Of a stretch of 64,000 nucleotides of DNA, positions 50,481 through 60,259 are shown in pieces. The position numbers and the translations under genes are program-made. Source of the DNA: Larkinella sp965227735 (GTDB taxonomy: Bacteria; Bacteroidota; Bacteroidia; Cytophagales; Spirosomataceae); assembly GCF_965227735.1 (NCBI RefSeq), contig NZ_OZ245776.1, forward strand, positions 5,456,001 to 5,520,000. Reading direction: 5' to 3'. Under the pieces are notes generated by a model. That model made no database searches, had not been told where the DNA came from, and worked only from the letters and a program-made list of their open reading frames with translations. Position 1 is the stretch's first letter. Every line of letters begins with the position of its first letter.

Positions 50481-50526
50481 AGCCATAACAAAAAAGGGAG
50501 CCCAGGCTTCCTTTTTTGTTATGGCT
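50481..50526. terminator. Bidirectional terminator between gldN and uvrC
   Basis: AGCCATAACAAAAAAGGGAG... (50481-50502) pairs with GGCTTCCTTTTTTGTTATGGCT (50505-50526) with one mismatch and a two-base loop. The arms carry A6 and T6 runs, so it can end transcription from both sides. Confidence 0.8.
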
Positions 50527-50578
50527 GAAAGTCAGCGCTCCTGCTTTATTCTCTTGTCTTTATTCTCCTGTCTACTGA

Positions 50579-52390
50579 TCACACCTGATCGATCGTCTCG
50601 AAGTATTGCTTGACTTTCTGCGCTTTGTCGGCTCCCACGACGGTTACAATGTCATCGATCGGTGCTTCCCGGATCTTTTTCACGCCTTTGAAATATTTCA
50701 GGAGTTTAGCCGCCGTTTTTTTGCCAATGCCTTCAATGTTTTCCAGTTCACTGATCAAACTGTTTCGGCTGCGTTTGTCGCGGTGGTAGGTAATGGCAAA
50801 CCGGTGCGCTTCGTCGCGAATACGCTGGATCAACTTCAACGATTCGGACTTTTTATCGATATACAGCGGAAGACTATCTTCCGGGAAGTAAATCTCCTCC
50901 AGTCGCTTGGCAATACCAATGATCGGTACCTGACCATACAGATTCAACTCCTTCAGCGCTTCGCAGGCGGCACTCAACTGGCCTTTCCCTCCGTCGATCA
51001 CAATGAGGTCAGGCAGACCGCTTTGTTCGTCCAGCACGCGGATATACCGCCGGGAAACGACCTCGTGCATCGACGCAAAGTCGTTGGGACCGACCACGGT
51101 TTTGATCGAAAAATGGCGGTAGTTCTTGGGTGACGGTTTTCCATCGATGAAGCAAACCATCGCCGAAACCGGGTTGGTTCCCTGAATGTTGGAGTTATCG
51201 AAGCATTCGATGCGGTTGGGTAAGGTTTTGAGCTGCAAATCCTGCTTCAGCCGAATCAGCACCCGGTCTTTTTTGCTGGCATTGCCGGTGGCTTCGGCGG
51301 CTGCACGCTCGGCCCGTTCGCGCCGGAAATACAGCACGTTTTTCATCGACATATCGAGCAGCTTCTTCTTATCTCCAATCTGAGGCACTGTAATTTCGGC
51401 TTTCAGATCGGCCTCCAGCGGAATGTTGGTGATAATTTCCTTAGCCTCGCTGCCGTATTGCGTCCGAAATTCGACAATCAACATGGTCAGCAGATCCACA
51501 TCGGTTTCGTCCAGTTTCTTTTTGACCTCCACCGTATTCGTCTGCGTGATGGTCCCATTCACCACCTTCATGAAATTGATGTAAGCTGCCGACTCATCCG
51601 AGGCAATCGTATATACATCCGCATCCGAGATCTTGGGGTTGACAACCGTCGATTTGCTTTGGAAATTTTGCAGAACGTTCAGTTTTTCCTTGTACTGCTG
51701 TGCCTGTTCAAACGCCAGTTGATTGGCCGATTCCAACATGCGTTCTTTGAAATACTGCTGGGCTGGTGCCACATTTCCCTTCAAAATGGAATGGATTTGG
51801 TCAATGTCTTTCAGGTAGTCGGCCTCGCTGACGAGTCCTTCGCAGGGTCCTTTGCAATTCCCGATGTGGTATTCGAGACACACCTTGAATTTTTTGGCTT
51901 CGATGTTTTCCGGTGTCAGATTGAGGTTACACGTCCGGAGCGTAAACAATTGGCTAAACATCTCTAGCAGCGTATACATGGGCCGGAGTTGGGCGTAAGG
52001 CCCGTAAAACGTACCCATCTTCCGATCGATGCGACGGGTGGTGATCACACTCGGAAACCGCTCATTGGTCACGCAGATGAACGGATACGTTTTATCATCG
52101 CGCAACAGAATATTGTAGCGGGGCTGGAACCGCTTGATCAACTGGTTTTCGAGCAACAGCGCGTCGAACTCCGTATGGACAATGGTGAATTCGATCTTGC
52201 GAATCTGGCTGACCAACCTGAGGGTCTTGCGGTCATGCTGGTTGGATTTGGCAAAATAGCTGCTGACCCGGTTTTTCAGATCTTTGGCTTTGCCGACATA
52301 AATGACTTCTCCTGATGCATCAAAATACCGGTATACGCCCGGTTCGTGAGGAACCTTCGCCAGTTCTGGTTTATAATCGAATTCGGCCAT
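50579..52390 (-). CDS. uvrC: Excinuclease ABC subunit C
   Basis: A 603-residue nucleotide-excision-repair nuclease that cuts both sides of a lesion after UvrAB recognition. The GIY-YIG domain is at the start (EPGVYRYFDASGEVIYVGKAKDLKNR), a cysteine cluster follows (CNLNL ... CLEYHIGNCKGPCEG), the UVR motif is near 205-235, the RNase H-like endonuclease has IECFDNSNIQGTNPVSAMVCF and LIVIDGGKGQLSAA, and a helix-hairpin-helix closes it (LENIEGIGKKTAAKLLKYF). Length is standard. It is convergent with gldN. Confidence 0.97.
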   Translation of the reverse strand: MAEFDYKPELAKVPHEPGVYRYFDASGEVIYVGKAKDLKNRVSSYFAKSNQHDRKTLRLVSQIRKIEFTIVHTEFDALLLENQLIKRFQPRYNILLRDDKTYPFICVTNERFPSVITTRRIDRKMGTFYGPYAQLRPMYTLLEMFSQLFTLRTCNLNLTPENIEAKKFKVCLEYHIGNCKGPCEGLVSEADYLKDIDQIHSILKGNVAPAQQYFKERMLESANQLAFEQAQQYKEKLNVLQNFQSKSTVVNPKISDADVYTIASDESAAYINFMKVVNGTITQTNTVEVKKKLDETDVDLLTMLIVEFRTQYGSEAKEIITNIPLEADLKAEITVPQIGDKKKLLDMSMKNVLYFRRERAERAAAEATGNASKKDRVLIRLKQDLQLKTLPNRIECFDNSNIQGTNPVSAMVCFIDGKPSPKNYRHFSIKTVVGPNDFASMHEVVSRRYIRVLDEQSGLPDLIVIDGGKGQLSAACEALKELNLYGQVPIIGIAKRLEEIYFPEDSLPLYIDKKSESLKLIQRIRDEAHRFAITYHRDKRSRNSLISELENIEGIGKKTAAKLLKYFKGVKKIREAPIDDIVTVVGADKAQKVKQYFETIDQV

Positions 52391-52464
52391 GTTCGTTTAG
52401 AGTGGTGATTGGAACGCGGATGGGACAGATTGGCACGGATAACTAAAAATCCGTTTGAATCCGT

Positions 52465-53607
52465 TCAATCGCCCGGCGATCCGACCGCGTTCCCATTAAA
52501 CAAACGAAGAACATTAAAAGTTGTCTGTCGGACGGCATCGTAGGCACCGGATAACGCTTCGTCGAGCGTTTGGGGATGGGTCAAAACCGAGAAGGCGGCT
52601 GTTAGTCCTAATACCATCAACTCCTGCGGTTTGGCTTCCAGCGTTCCGCAGAGGGCAACAGTCGGTACGGCGAATTTTTTGGCTTCCTGCGCAATGCCGT
52701 TGATGAGCTTTCCCTGCAAGGTCTGGTTGTCGATCTTGCCTTCGCCGGTCAGCACCAGATCCGTACCCGGCAGGTGTTCCGTAAAGCGGGTCTGCTCCAT
52801 GACCACTTTCACACCCTCTTTCAGTGTAGCCTTTAGAAAAAACAATGCCCCGGCCCCCAGTCCACCCGCGGCTCCGGCCCCCGGGGTGTCGGCTAAATCG
52901 ACGCCAAATTGCGCCTGAATCCGACGTGCCAGATGCCGTAATCCCTGATCCAGTTTCTCCACATCCTCAGCCGACGCACCTTTTTGGGGGCCGTACACAT
53001 AAGCCGCTCCGTTGGGTCCAAACAGCGGATTCGTCACGTCGCAGGCGACTTCTACGGAAAGATTCAAGGGCAAAACCGGCGGAACAAGCTGGGCAATATG
53101 CTCCAGATTACCACCGCAGGGAGAAATGGGTTCGCCCTGCGCATCCAGGAACTGCCACCCCAGAGCGGCTGCCATACCGATACCGGCGTCGTTGGTAGCA
53201 CTGCCACCGATGCCGAGCACCAGGTGCGTAACGCCCCGGCTAATGGCATCCAGAATGAGCTGCCCAGTGCCGAATGTGCTTGCTTTCAGCGGATTCAGTT
53301 CATTTCGGTGGAGCAGCCGCAAACCCGAAGCCTGGGACATTTCAATGAAAGCCGTTTGCTGGTCGGAGGAAATCCCGTAAGAAGCCTGAATGGGTCGGTC
53401 GACCGGATCAAGAGCCGGAACCGTAATCCACTGCCCTCCGGTGGCCTGTGTCAGCACTTCGGCGGTTCCTTCTCCGCCATCGGCCATCGGCAACGCCACG
53501 ATTTCAGCGTCGGGATGAGCGAGCCGAATGCCTTCCGTCATGGCGTCACACACTTGGCGGGCGGTTAGCGAACCTTTAAATTTATCAGGAGCCAGCAGGA
53601 TTTTCAT
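52465..53607 (-). CDS. Glycerate kinase (GarK/GlxK type)
   Basis: A 380-residue kinase of the glycerate kinase I family, which phosphorylates D-glycerate to 2- or 3-phosphoglycerate. Signatures are LLAPDKFKGSLTARQVCDAM, MADGGEGTAEVL, LGIGGSATNDAGIGMAAALGW, DVTNPLFGPNGAAYVYGPQKG, GAAGGLGAGALFFL and VLTGEGKIDNQT. Length matches GlxK. It is flanked by inverted repeats and by uvrC and PBP1A on the same strand; no glycerate pathway neighbours are present. Confidence 0.93.
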   Translation of the reverse strand: MKILLAPDKFKGSLTARQVCDAMTEGIRLAHPDAEIVALPMADGGEGTAEVLTQATGGQWITVPALDPVDRPIQASYGISSDQQTAFIEMSQASGLRLLHRNELNPLKASTFGTGQLILDAISRGVTHLVLGIGGSATNDAGIGMAAALGWQFLDAQGEPISPCGGNLEHIAQLVPPVLPLNLSVEVACDVTNPLFGPNGAAYVYGPQKGASAEDVEKLDQGLRHLARRIQAQFGVDLADTPGAGAAGGLGAGALFFLKATLKEGVKVVMEQTRFTEHLPGTDLVLTGEGKIDNQTLQGKLINGIAQEAKKFAVPTVALCGTLEAKPQELMVLGLTAAFSVLTHPQTLDEALSGAYDAVRQTTFNVLRLFNGNAVGSPGD

Positions 53608-53616
53608 GACTAGATA

Positions 53617-53693
53617 AAAGAGGCTAGAGGTGAGACAATAGACTAAATTAGGAGCGGATTGAGCAGTCTATGGTCTTTCCTCTCACCTCTTTT
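53617..53693. repeat. Intergenic inverted repeat between glycerate kinase and PBP1A genes
   Basis: AGAGGTGAGACAATAGACT (about 53626-53644) pairs imperfectly with AGTCTATGGTCTTTCCTCTCACCTCT (about 53665-53690). The outer part AAAAGAGG/CCTCTTTT extends it with slips. No gene lies in this gap. Confidence 0.6.
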
Positions 53694-53703
53694 GTCTCAC
53701 ACA

Positions 53704-56055
53704 TTAATTCAGAATTTCTTCCTCTTCCGACTCGACGACTTTGGGCGCAATGTACCGCTGGCTGGAGTCGATGGCGTAACCGCCACAATCCAGCGACAGG
53801 TTGAAACCGTCGGGCTTTCGGAACGGCACCTTGGGATAGGAACGTCGCAACGTGGGGTCTGCGTAGACCTTCTGCATGTACATGCCCCAGGCCGGCATAG
53901 CCACCCGCGCGCCCTGTCCCAATGCCATGTCGCGGAAGTGAATGCTGCGGTCATCACCACCCACCCACAAGCCCGACACCAGATTCTGCGTCATGCCCAT
54001 GAACCAGCCATCGGAATAGCTGGAAGTCGTACCGGTTTTGGCCGCAATTTCGTTGCCGCCTTCCAGTAGTTTGTACTGTGTCCGGAGCCGTTGTGACGTT
54101 CCATCGCCATCTTCCACCGCACCGCGCATCAGGTAAAGCATCTGGTAGGCCGTATTGGCGTTGATCACCAGTTTATTCTCGGCAAAAAAGCTCTTTAGCA
54201 GATTGCCATTTTTATCGCGGATCTCCAGAACCGTCAGCGGTTTCACCCGATATCCGGCATTGGCAAAGGTGCAATACGCAGCCACCATTTCGTAGACCGA
54301 TACATCGCTCGTTCCCAGACACAACGTTGGGTTTTCGGTCAGTTTGCTTTCAATACCCAGTTTGTGGGCATACTCAACCACCGACGCCGATTTCGCCTGT
54401 TTGATCAGGTATGCACTGACCGAGTTCACCGAACGACCCAGCGCCTGCCGCAGCGACAGTTGCTGATAGCTCCATTTGCCGTTTGAATTGTGGGGTACCC
54501 AGGCTCGGGGACCGTTGTTGTCTTCCTGCGGTTCAAAGCGAACGGGCTGATCAGTTACGCGGTCGCAGGGCGTCAGGAAGTTTTTATCGATGGCCGTCAG
54601 GTACACAAACGGTTTGAAGGTTGAACCCGGCTGCCGTTTGGCCTGTTTAACGTGGTCGAATTTGAAATATTTGAAGTTGATCCCGCCGACCCAGGCTTTC
54701 ACGTGGCCGTTGCGCGGGTCCATCGACATGAAACCGACGTTCAGAAACCGCTTGTAGTATTTGATCGAATCGAGCGGGCTCATCACGGTGTCTTTTTCGT
54801 TCCGCCGACCGCCATACACGAATACTTTCATCTTCACCGGTTTCCGCATTTCGGCCCAGATCGCTTTTTCGTCATCGCCGTATTCGCGTTTCAGTGCAAT
54901 ATACCGGGGCGTTCGCTTGGCGACCTGCTCGATGAAACCCGGTATTTCGCGGTATTTCCCGCCGATTTTCTGAGTCCACGGATTCCGGCCCCGCCAGTGT
55001 TCGTAGAACTTCCGCTGCTGTTCGCGCATGTGTTCGTAAACCGATTCCTCGGCGGCTTTTTGCAAGCGGGAGTCGATGGTCGTCCGGATTTTCAGACCGC
55101 TGGTTTCCAGATCCAGTTCATCGTCCGGGTGGGCTTCGTTGTATTCATCCAGCCACTTCTGAATATCACTTTTAATAACGGATCGGAAATAAGCCGCCCG
55201 CCCGGTATTCTGATTTTCGATGTTGAAATCGAGCTTGATCGGTTTCTGTTTGTAAAGTGCAAACTGGTCGTCGGACAGAAAACCGTATTTCCGCATCTGA
55301 AAAAGCACTACGTTGCGCCGTAAGAGCGAACGGTCTTCATACAGCCGGGGGTTAAACCGCGATGGATTCTGGAGCATCCCGACCAGCATGGCTGCCTCCT
55401 CGACGTTCAGTTGCCAGGGTTCCTTGTTAAAATACGTCTTGGCGGCTGTTTTAATACCAAACGTGTTATTCCCAAACGATACCGTGTTGAGGTACATCAT
55501 CAGAATTTCCTGTTTGGTATAGTTGCGTTCGAGCCGCACCGCCAGAATCCACTCCTTGGTTTTGTCGATGATGACGCGCACGTAGGGAATGCTGCCGAAG
55601 ACGCCCCGGAATTTTTCAGTCCGGGTTTCAAACAGGTTTTTGGCCACCTGCTGGGTAAGCGTACTACCCCCACCCGAACTGCTCCGGCCCGTCAGAACGC
55701 CGTTGATCGCCCGGAAAATACTGCGGGCGTCGATTCCGGAATGCTTCACAAACCGCGCATCTTCCGTTGCCAGAAGGGCCGAAATGACGTTGGGCGAAAC
55801 CTGGGAAATTTCGATGGGCGTCCGGTTTTCGAGGTAATATTTGCTGAGCAGAACACCGTCTTCGGTATAAATTTCCGATGCCAGGTAACTCTGCGGGTTT
55901 TCGAGTGCTTTCAGACTGGGCATTCCGCCAAACAGCCACAGGAAATTGAAACTAACCGCAACGATATACAGAATAAGCAGGACAACGCCGGCCAGGGTCA
56001 ATTTCCAGAGTCTTGCAATCAGGCGTCGATACAAACCCGGTTGTAACTCAAACAT
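53704..56055 (-). CDS. Penicillin-binding protein 1A (class A bifunctional PBP)
   Basis: A 783-residue peptidoglycan synthase. One membrane helix (LTLAGVVLLILYIVAVSFNFLW) anchors it. The glycosyltransferase domain (about 75-250) has EDARFVKHSGID with the catalytic glutamate, STLTQQVAKNLF, RNYTKQEILMMYLNTVSFG and NPSRFNPR. The transpeptidase domain has SxxK in GSTFKPFVYL, SxN in GRSVNSVSAYL and KTG in AAKTGTTSSYSDGWF. Both activities should be intact. The first residues (MFELQPGLYRRLIARLW) are the cytoplasmic tail. A TACATTTG -7-like box lies at 56105-56112, before the ATG. Confidence 0.96.
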   Translation of the reverse strand: MFELQPGLYRRLIARLWKLTLAGVVLLILYIVAVSFNFLWLFGGMPSLKALENPQSYLASEIYTEDGVLLSKYYLENRTPIEISQVSPNVISALLATEDARFVKHSGIDARSIFRAINGVLTGRSSSGGGSTLTQQVAKNLFETRTEKFRGVFGSIPYVRVIIDKTKEWILAVRLERNYTKQEILMMYLNTVSFGNNTFGIKTAAKTYFNKEPWQLNVEEAAMLVGMLQNPSRFNPRLYEDRSLLRRNVVLFQMRKYGFLSDDQFALYKQKPIKLDFNIENQNTGRAAYFRSVIKSDIQKWLDEYNEAHPDDELDLETSGLKIRTTIDSRLQKAAEESVYEHMREQQRKFYEHWRGRNPWTQKIGGKYREIPGFIEQVAKRTPRYIALKREYGDDEKAIWAEMRKPVKMKVFVYGGRRNEKDTVMSPLDSIKYYKRFLNVGFMSMDPRNGHVKAWVGGINFKYFKFDHVKQAKRQPGSTFKPFVYLTAIDKNFLTPCDRVTDQPVRFEPQEDNNGPRAWVPHNSNGKWSYQQLSLRQALGRSVNSVSAYLIKQAKSASVVEYAHKLGIESKLTENPTLCLGTSDVSVYEMVAAYCTFANAGYRVKPLTVLEIRDKNGNLLKSFFAENKLVINANTAYQMLYLMRGAVEDGDGTSQRLRTQYKLLEGGNEIAAKTGTTSSYSDGWFMGMTQNLVSGLWVGGDDRSIHFRDMALGQGARVAMPAWGMYMQKVYADPTLRRSYPKVPFRKPDGFNLSLDCGGYAIDSSQRYIAPKVVESEEEEILN

Positions 56056-56131
56056 AGGGGAATCAGGGATTAAACTTGATACTGGGATATACTTCCGCTT
56101 TTGTCAAATGTACACATTTTAACCAAAAACG

Positions 56132-58345
56132 TTACTTTCGCTTGGCCGTCTGCTGCTCGGCAGCTACCTGCATTTCTCGCACTTTCGGAAGCAATGAACT
56201 GGTTGGATAATCGCGGATGAACTCAATCAAAGCCTGGCGGTAAGGCTCCACACCACGCACTTTACCAATCAGAATGACGCGCAAAACGGCCATCTTGTCT
56301 TCAATCAAACTGCCGGTCAACGCACCCAGGGCGGTTTCGGCCCGGCTGAGGGCTTCACTCAAATTGTTGGCTTTATACAGTCCGTAGATTTCCGTATAAA
56401 CGCGCTGGGCTTCGGTTTCGCCGGTCGCCGTGGGGGCACCATTCGCGCCGGTTTTTCCGACCTGCCGGGCATACGATGACGTCGGGAATTCGGTCAGCAG
56501 TTTGTCTTTCCAGGCCGAAGGTCGGTTCAACTGGTCGTTCGAAACCATCAGCAGGTAATAAACTTCCGGTTTCACGGACGTGTTCGGATAACGGGTCAAT
56601 AGGGTTTCGAAGGTCGGAATGGCTTTGTCCGGCTGATTGAACTGAAATTTATACAATTTTCCCAGTCGGTAATACGCGTCTTCGAGCCGCTGGTTCGATT
56701 GGGCCAGAGCTTCCGGACTAAACGGGATGGTGGCATACAGCGCGTCCTTCTGGGCTTTCCGCTCTTCCGCCGTCAGGGTAGCCGGAGCAGAACCGTCGGA
56801 ACCCGTTGCATTCAGAGCCGAACCGCTTTGGGGAGCCGAGTCAGTCGTGGCCAGTTGGGCCGTCGATTCTTTCTGGCTCCGGCGCCAGTTGTCTTCCAGT
56901 TGCCGGGTTCCCCATTTCTGCGTGAACTCGGTTTTTCCCTGCGTAATCATGATGGGATTGTACAGAAGCCACCGCTGGTCGGCCGGAATGTCGGACGAGG
57001 TGGCGGGGCGATTCGACGCCTGAGCGGCAATTTCCTGCGCCTGCTTGAGCAACGCCTGCTGCTGTTTCAGCTTGCGGTCGATGGCTTCGTCCAAATGACG
57101 GTCGAGGGCCGCCGGGTTCATCTGCGCCAGTTTTTGCAGGCTATCTTCCGTCAGAATGGTTTGCTGCTGGGCCACGAATTCATCGAGAAACACTTTTCGT
57201 CCGGCCAGCAGTTTGTAGTCGGCCGATTGCTGAGGCAGCAGCGCCAGCGCACTGTCGTAATAAGCCTTGGCGGTGGGAAAATCCAGTAATTTTTCAAAAT
57301 ACAGTTTCCCCATTTCCTGGTAGGTATACGGAATCTGGAGGGTGTTGGTCGTGGTCTCCCTGATGGATTTTTTCCAGTATTCGATGGCTTTCGGATACCG
57401 TTCGTTCCGGGCTTCCAGCAAACCCATCGTGTAATAAATCTTATCTTTCAGGTCGGTATTTTTCCGGTCGTTCAGCATCCGGCTAAACCGTTCGCTGCTG
57501 GTTCGGCCGCCCTGAATGGAATAAATCGTGGCATAAAACGACTGCTCGTAGGTGGGGCGGTTTCGCAACACCGAGCGATAATGGGCAACGGCTTTGTCTG
57601 ATTTGCCGGTTAAATCATAGAGCTGACCCGCAATGAGGTGCAAGCGGGCCGTGGTTTCGCCCTTTTTCAGGAACGGAAACGTGGCATCCAGCAAAGCCGC
57701 TGACACGGCATATTCCTGTTTTTTCTGGTGCAGATACGCTTTCGTTAAATAATAATTCCGCGTATTGACTTTGTTAAGCGGCTGAACACGAAGGTATTCC
57801 GCCACACTTAAACCGTTAGCATAATCCGCAATTTCGACGTAAGTCCGCATCAGGAGAATCAACGCTTCGTGCTTTTCATCCTCGCTTTCGCCTTTCGTAT
57901 TCACGTATTTAAAAACCTCCATCGCATTGCCGTAATCCTGGCGATACAGACGGGCGGTTCCCAACAAAATATAGCTGTTATCCAGCCACTTGCTGTTTTG
58001 GTGGCGTTCGGCCACCAGCGACGCTTTCTTGATGGCGTCGTCCAGTTGCGCCTTCACGGGTTCCAGTTTGGTGGAATCGAGCGGCAACAGAATGGGAAGC
58101 GGCTGGTTGTAATTTTCCTGGTAGGTTTTCTGTTGATAGCGTTCCACTTCCCGAAGCCGGTCGCGCGCGATGAGGTACGCATTGTAGCGTGCGTTCAGGT
58201 TGTGGTAGGCCACCGGAAGCTTTTTCTGGCTGTATTGCGAACAGCCACTGACCCAAACCGCCAGGACAACCCACAGCAAAGAAGGCCGGAACCCGTCAGC
58301 TACAGAAGGATAAATGGAATATCGGTTGAAAAACCCGCCTTGCAT
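56132..58345 (-). CDS. sprE: SprE/PorW-like type IX secretion TPR lipoprotein
   Basis: A 737-residue lipoprotein: signal peptide SLLWVVLAVWVSGC ends in a lipobox cysteine (about residue 35). The mature start (YHNLNARYNAYLIARDRLREVE) resembles the SprE/PorW family opening, and TPR-like repeats fill most of the chain (for example ILLGTARLYRQDYGNAMEVFKYV, LHLIAGQLYDLTGKSDKAVAHY, YRLGKLYKFQFNQPDKAIPTFETL). SprE/PorW links the periplasmic GldKN ring to outer-membrane parts of the type IX machine. Identity rests on the N-terminal pattern and layout, and a different TPR lipoprotein is possible. It is divergent from the ATP synthase genes. Confidence 0.75.
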   Translation of the reverse strand: MQGGFFNRYSIYPSVADGFRPSLLWVVLAVWVSGCSQYSQKKLPVAYHNLNARYNAYLIARDRLREVERYQQKTYQENYNQPLPILLPLDSTKLEPVKAQLDDAIKKASLVAERHQNSKWLDNSYILLGTARLYRQDYGNAMEVFKYVNTKGESEDEKHEALILLMRTYVEIADYANGLSVAEYLRVQPLNKVNTRNYYLTKAYLHQKKQEYAVSAALLDATFPFLKKGETTARLHLIAGQLYDLTGKSDKAVAHYRSVLRNRPTYEQSFYATIYSIQGGRTSSERFSRMLNDRKNTDLKDKIYYTMGLLEARNERYPKAIEYWKKSIRETTTNTLQIPYTYQEMGKLYFEKLLDFPTAKAYYDSALALLPQQSADYKLLAGRKVFLDEFVAQQQTILTEDSLQKLAQMNPAALDRHLDEAIDRKLKQQQALLKQAQEIAAQASNRPATSSDIPADQRWLLYNPIMITQGKTEFTQKWGTRQLEDNWRRSQKESTAQLATTDSAPQSGSALNATGSDGSAPATLTAEERKAQKDALYATIPFSPEALAQSNQRLEDAYYRLGKLYKFQFNQPDKAIPTFETLLTRYPNTSVKPEVYYLLMVSNDQLNRPSAWKDKLLTEFPTSSYARQVGKTGANGAPTATGETEAQRVYTEIYGLYKANNLSEALSRAETALGALTGSLIEDKMAVLRVILIGKVRGVEPYRQALIEFIRDYPTSSLLPKVREMQVAAEQQTAKRK

Positions 58346-58362
58346 GGAAAATGGTGAGATAC

Positions 58363-58393
58363 TTGGTAACCGGCGGAAGGCTTTCTACCTTCG
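58363..58393 (+). promoter_or_regulatory. Promoter of the ATP synthase gene cluster
   Basis: TTGG, 19 bases, TACCTTCG fits the Bacteroidota TTTG-N19-TAnnTTTG consensus with one mismatch in each box. It lies 109 bases before the atpZ ATG and close to the start of the divergent sprE gene. Confidence 0.5.
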
Positions 58394-58501
58394 CAGAACC
58401 AACACTACTGAGTAACGACGTCGACGCAAAATCCGTATCGAAAAGTGTGCCACGCCTACAAAAATACGAAATAACTGACACCAAATCCGAAGACCTGACG
58501 T

Positions 58502-58756
58502 ATGGAACCCGATAAATCCCATTCCGACGATCCGGAAAAGCCATTCCGGAAGGTTACCCGCAAGACCAGCTCGTTCGTGCAATACTCCGCGATCGGTTTT
58601 CAGATGCTGGCCACGATTGGTCTGGGCGTTTGGGGCGGCCTCAAACTGGACGAGTGGCAGGGCAACCAGAAACCCATCTGGACGCTGGTGCTGTCGCTGG
58701 TTGCCATTGGCTCATCGTTGTACCTGTTTATCCGCAGTTTACCCAAACAACCCTGA
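58502..58756 (+). CDS. AtpZ/AtpI family ATP synthase accessory protein
   Basis: An 84-residue protein with a charged N-terminus and two membrane helices (YSAIGFQMLATIGLGVWGGLKL and IWTLVLSLVAIGSSLYLFI) joined by the family motif LDEWQGNQKP. AtpZ and AtpI help assemble the c-ring and are linked to magnesium or calcium transport in some bacteria. It is the first gene of the ATP synthase cluster and its stop is two bases before the next start. Confidence 0.85.
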   Translation: MEPDKSHSDDPEKPFRKVTRKTSSFVQYSAIGFQMLATIGLGVWGGLKLDEWQGNQKPIWTLVLSLVAIGSSLYLFIRSLPKQP

Positions 58757-58758
58757 AT

Positions 58759-59121
58759 ATGCTCCCAAGTCTTGGGGCCACCGCCCTGCTTGCAATTGTA
58801 TTTTTTGTAGCCGAACAGTACGGAGCCAAAGGCTGGTTACATCCGTACTGGAAGTTCATGCTGATTTTTTTTCTAAGCATCTCCTTCCTGATTCATCGGT
58901 TGATGGAGGTTGGTTTTCAGAATAATCGCGAAAAATTCATCCCGTTTTACATGGCGACCATCGTGGCCCGGCTGATTCTGTGCCTTGTTTTTGTCGGGTT
59001 CTTTTTGTGGCGCGGTGTCGATGGTGTGAAACTGTTCATCCTGGACTTTCTTGCACTATATATATTTTATACAGCCTTTGAAATCTACATTTTGAGTCGT
59101 AACTTGCGACGCGGTTTGTGA
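58759..59121 (+). CDS. AtpI-like membrane protein in ATP synthase cluster
   Basis: A 120-residue protein with four membrane helices (LGATALLAIVFFVAEQY, FMLIFFLSISFLIHRL, YMATIVARLILCLVFVGFFLW, LFILDFLALYIFYTAFEIYIL). I start at ATG 58759, two bases after the atpZ stop; an in-frame start at 58630 only overlaps atpZ. Size and place match the AtpI-like second gene of Bacteroidota ATP synthase clusters, but the sequence is poorly conserved and the role is inferred from position. Confidence 0.75.
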   Translation: MLPSLGATALLAIVFFVAEQYGAKGWLHPYWKFMLIFFLSISFLIHRLMEVGFQNNREKFIPFYMATIVARLILCLVFVGFFLWRGVDGVKLFILDFLALYIFYTAFEIYILSRNLRRGL

Positions 59122-59140
59122 TATATACCATTTACTTCAT

Positions 59141-60211
59141 ATGTCTCGTTTCCTGATTCGTAAAGCATTTTTAAGTATTGTATTGTTTTTGAGCACGTTG
59201 GCCGCCGTTACGGCACAGCACGACGAGCATAACGACCACGGCGCAACCGGGGAAAAGAAAAAATTTAATGTGGGCGATATGATCATGCACCACATTAAAG
59301 ACGACCACGGTTGGGAATTTGCGCACGGGCTGACGCTGCCTTTGCCGGTTATTCTGTATACGCAGGACAAGGGTCTGGACGTGTTTTCGTCATCGCATTT
59401 CGCCCACGAATCCAACTACAACGGCTACGTAAAAGAACACAACAAGATTTACCGCGCCGGAGCCAATGGCGAGGCTGACAAGACGATTAAGGTCTACGAT
59501 TTTTCCATCACGAAAAACGTGGCGTCTCTTTTGTTGAGTGCGGCTCTGCTTTTACTTGTATTTTTCTCCGTTCGGAAAGGCTATGAGAAAAACCGGGGAA
59601 AAGCGCCCAAAGGCTTGCAGTCATTTCTGGAACCGGTTATTCTGTTTGTTCGCGACGAGATTGCCAAACCGAACATCGGCCCAAAATACGCCAAATACCT
59701 GCCCTTCCTGCTGACGCTGTTTTTCTTTATTCTGTTCAATAACCTGCTTGGCCTGTTACCGGGTGGTGCCAACCTGACCGGCAACATCGCCATTACGATG
59801 ACGCTGGCCGTAATCACCTTCCTGATCGTCAACCTGAGCGGAAACAAGCATTACTGGGCTCACCTTTTCAAGCCGACCGGCGTGCCGGTGGCGCTGTTGC
59901 CGATCATGATTCCGGTCGAAATTGTGGGTGTTTTCATGAAACCGTTCTCGTTGATGGTGCGGTTGTTTGCCAACATCACGGCGGGTCACATCATCATTCT
60001 GAGTCTGTTAGGTCTGATTTTCATTGCCAATGACCTCGGCGGTTCCGGCATGGGCTGGGGGGTTAGCCCGCTAATTATCGTTTTCTCGCTCTTCATGAAC
60101 CTGATCGAATTACTGGTTGCGTTCCTGCAAGCGTTCATTTTTACCCTGCTCACGTCGATGTACATTGGTAGCGCGATTGAAGACCATCACGAAGCCGATC
60201 ACGGGCATTGA
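59141..60211 (+). CDS. atpB: ATP synthase F0 subunit a
   Basis: A 356-residue proton-channel subunit. After a signal-like N-terminus (SIVLFLSTLAAVTAQ) comes a His/Asp-rich periplasmic extension of about 100 residues (QHDEHNDHGATGEKK), typical of Bacteroidota. The channel part has YLPFLLTLFFFILFNNLLGLLPGG, ALLPIMIPVEIVGVFMKPFSLMVRLFANITAGHIII with the essential arginine, and NLIELLVAFLQAFIFTLLTSMYIGSAI. The histidines in the extension could bind metal. It lies 19 bases after the AtpI-like gene. Confidence 0.96.
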   Translation: MSRFLIRKAFLSIVLFLSTLAAVTAQHDEHNDHGATGEKKKFNVGDMIMHHIKDDHGWEFAHGLTLPLPVILYTQDKGLDVFSSSHFAHESNYNGYVKEHNKIYRAGANGEADKTIKVYDFSITKNVASLLLSAALLLLVFFSVRKGYEKNRGKAPKGLQSFLEPVILFVRDEIAKPNIGPKYAKYLPFLLTLFFFILFNNLLGLLPGGANLTGNIAITMTLAVITFLIVNLSGNKHYWAHLFKPTGVPVALLPIMIPVEIVGVFMKPFSLMVRLFANITAGHIIILSLLGLIFIANDLGGSGMGWGVSPLIIVFSLFMNLIELLVAFLQAFIFTLLTSMYIGSAIEDHHEADHGH

Positions 60212-60259
60212 GTTTTTAGTTTGTATTTTTTTGTTTAACCATAAATCAATTTATCGAGC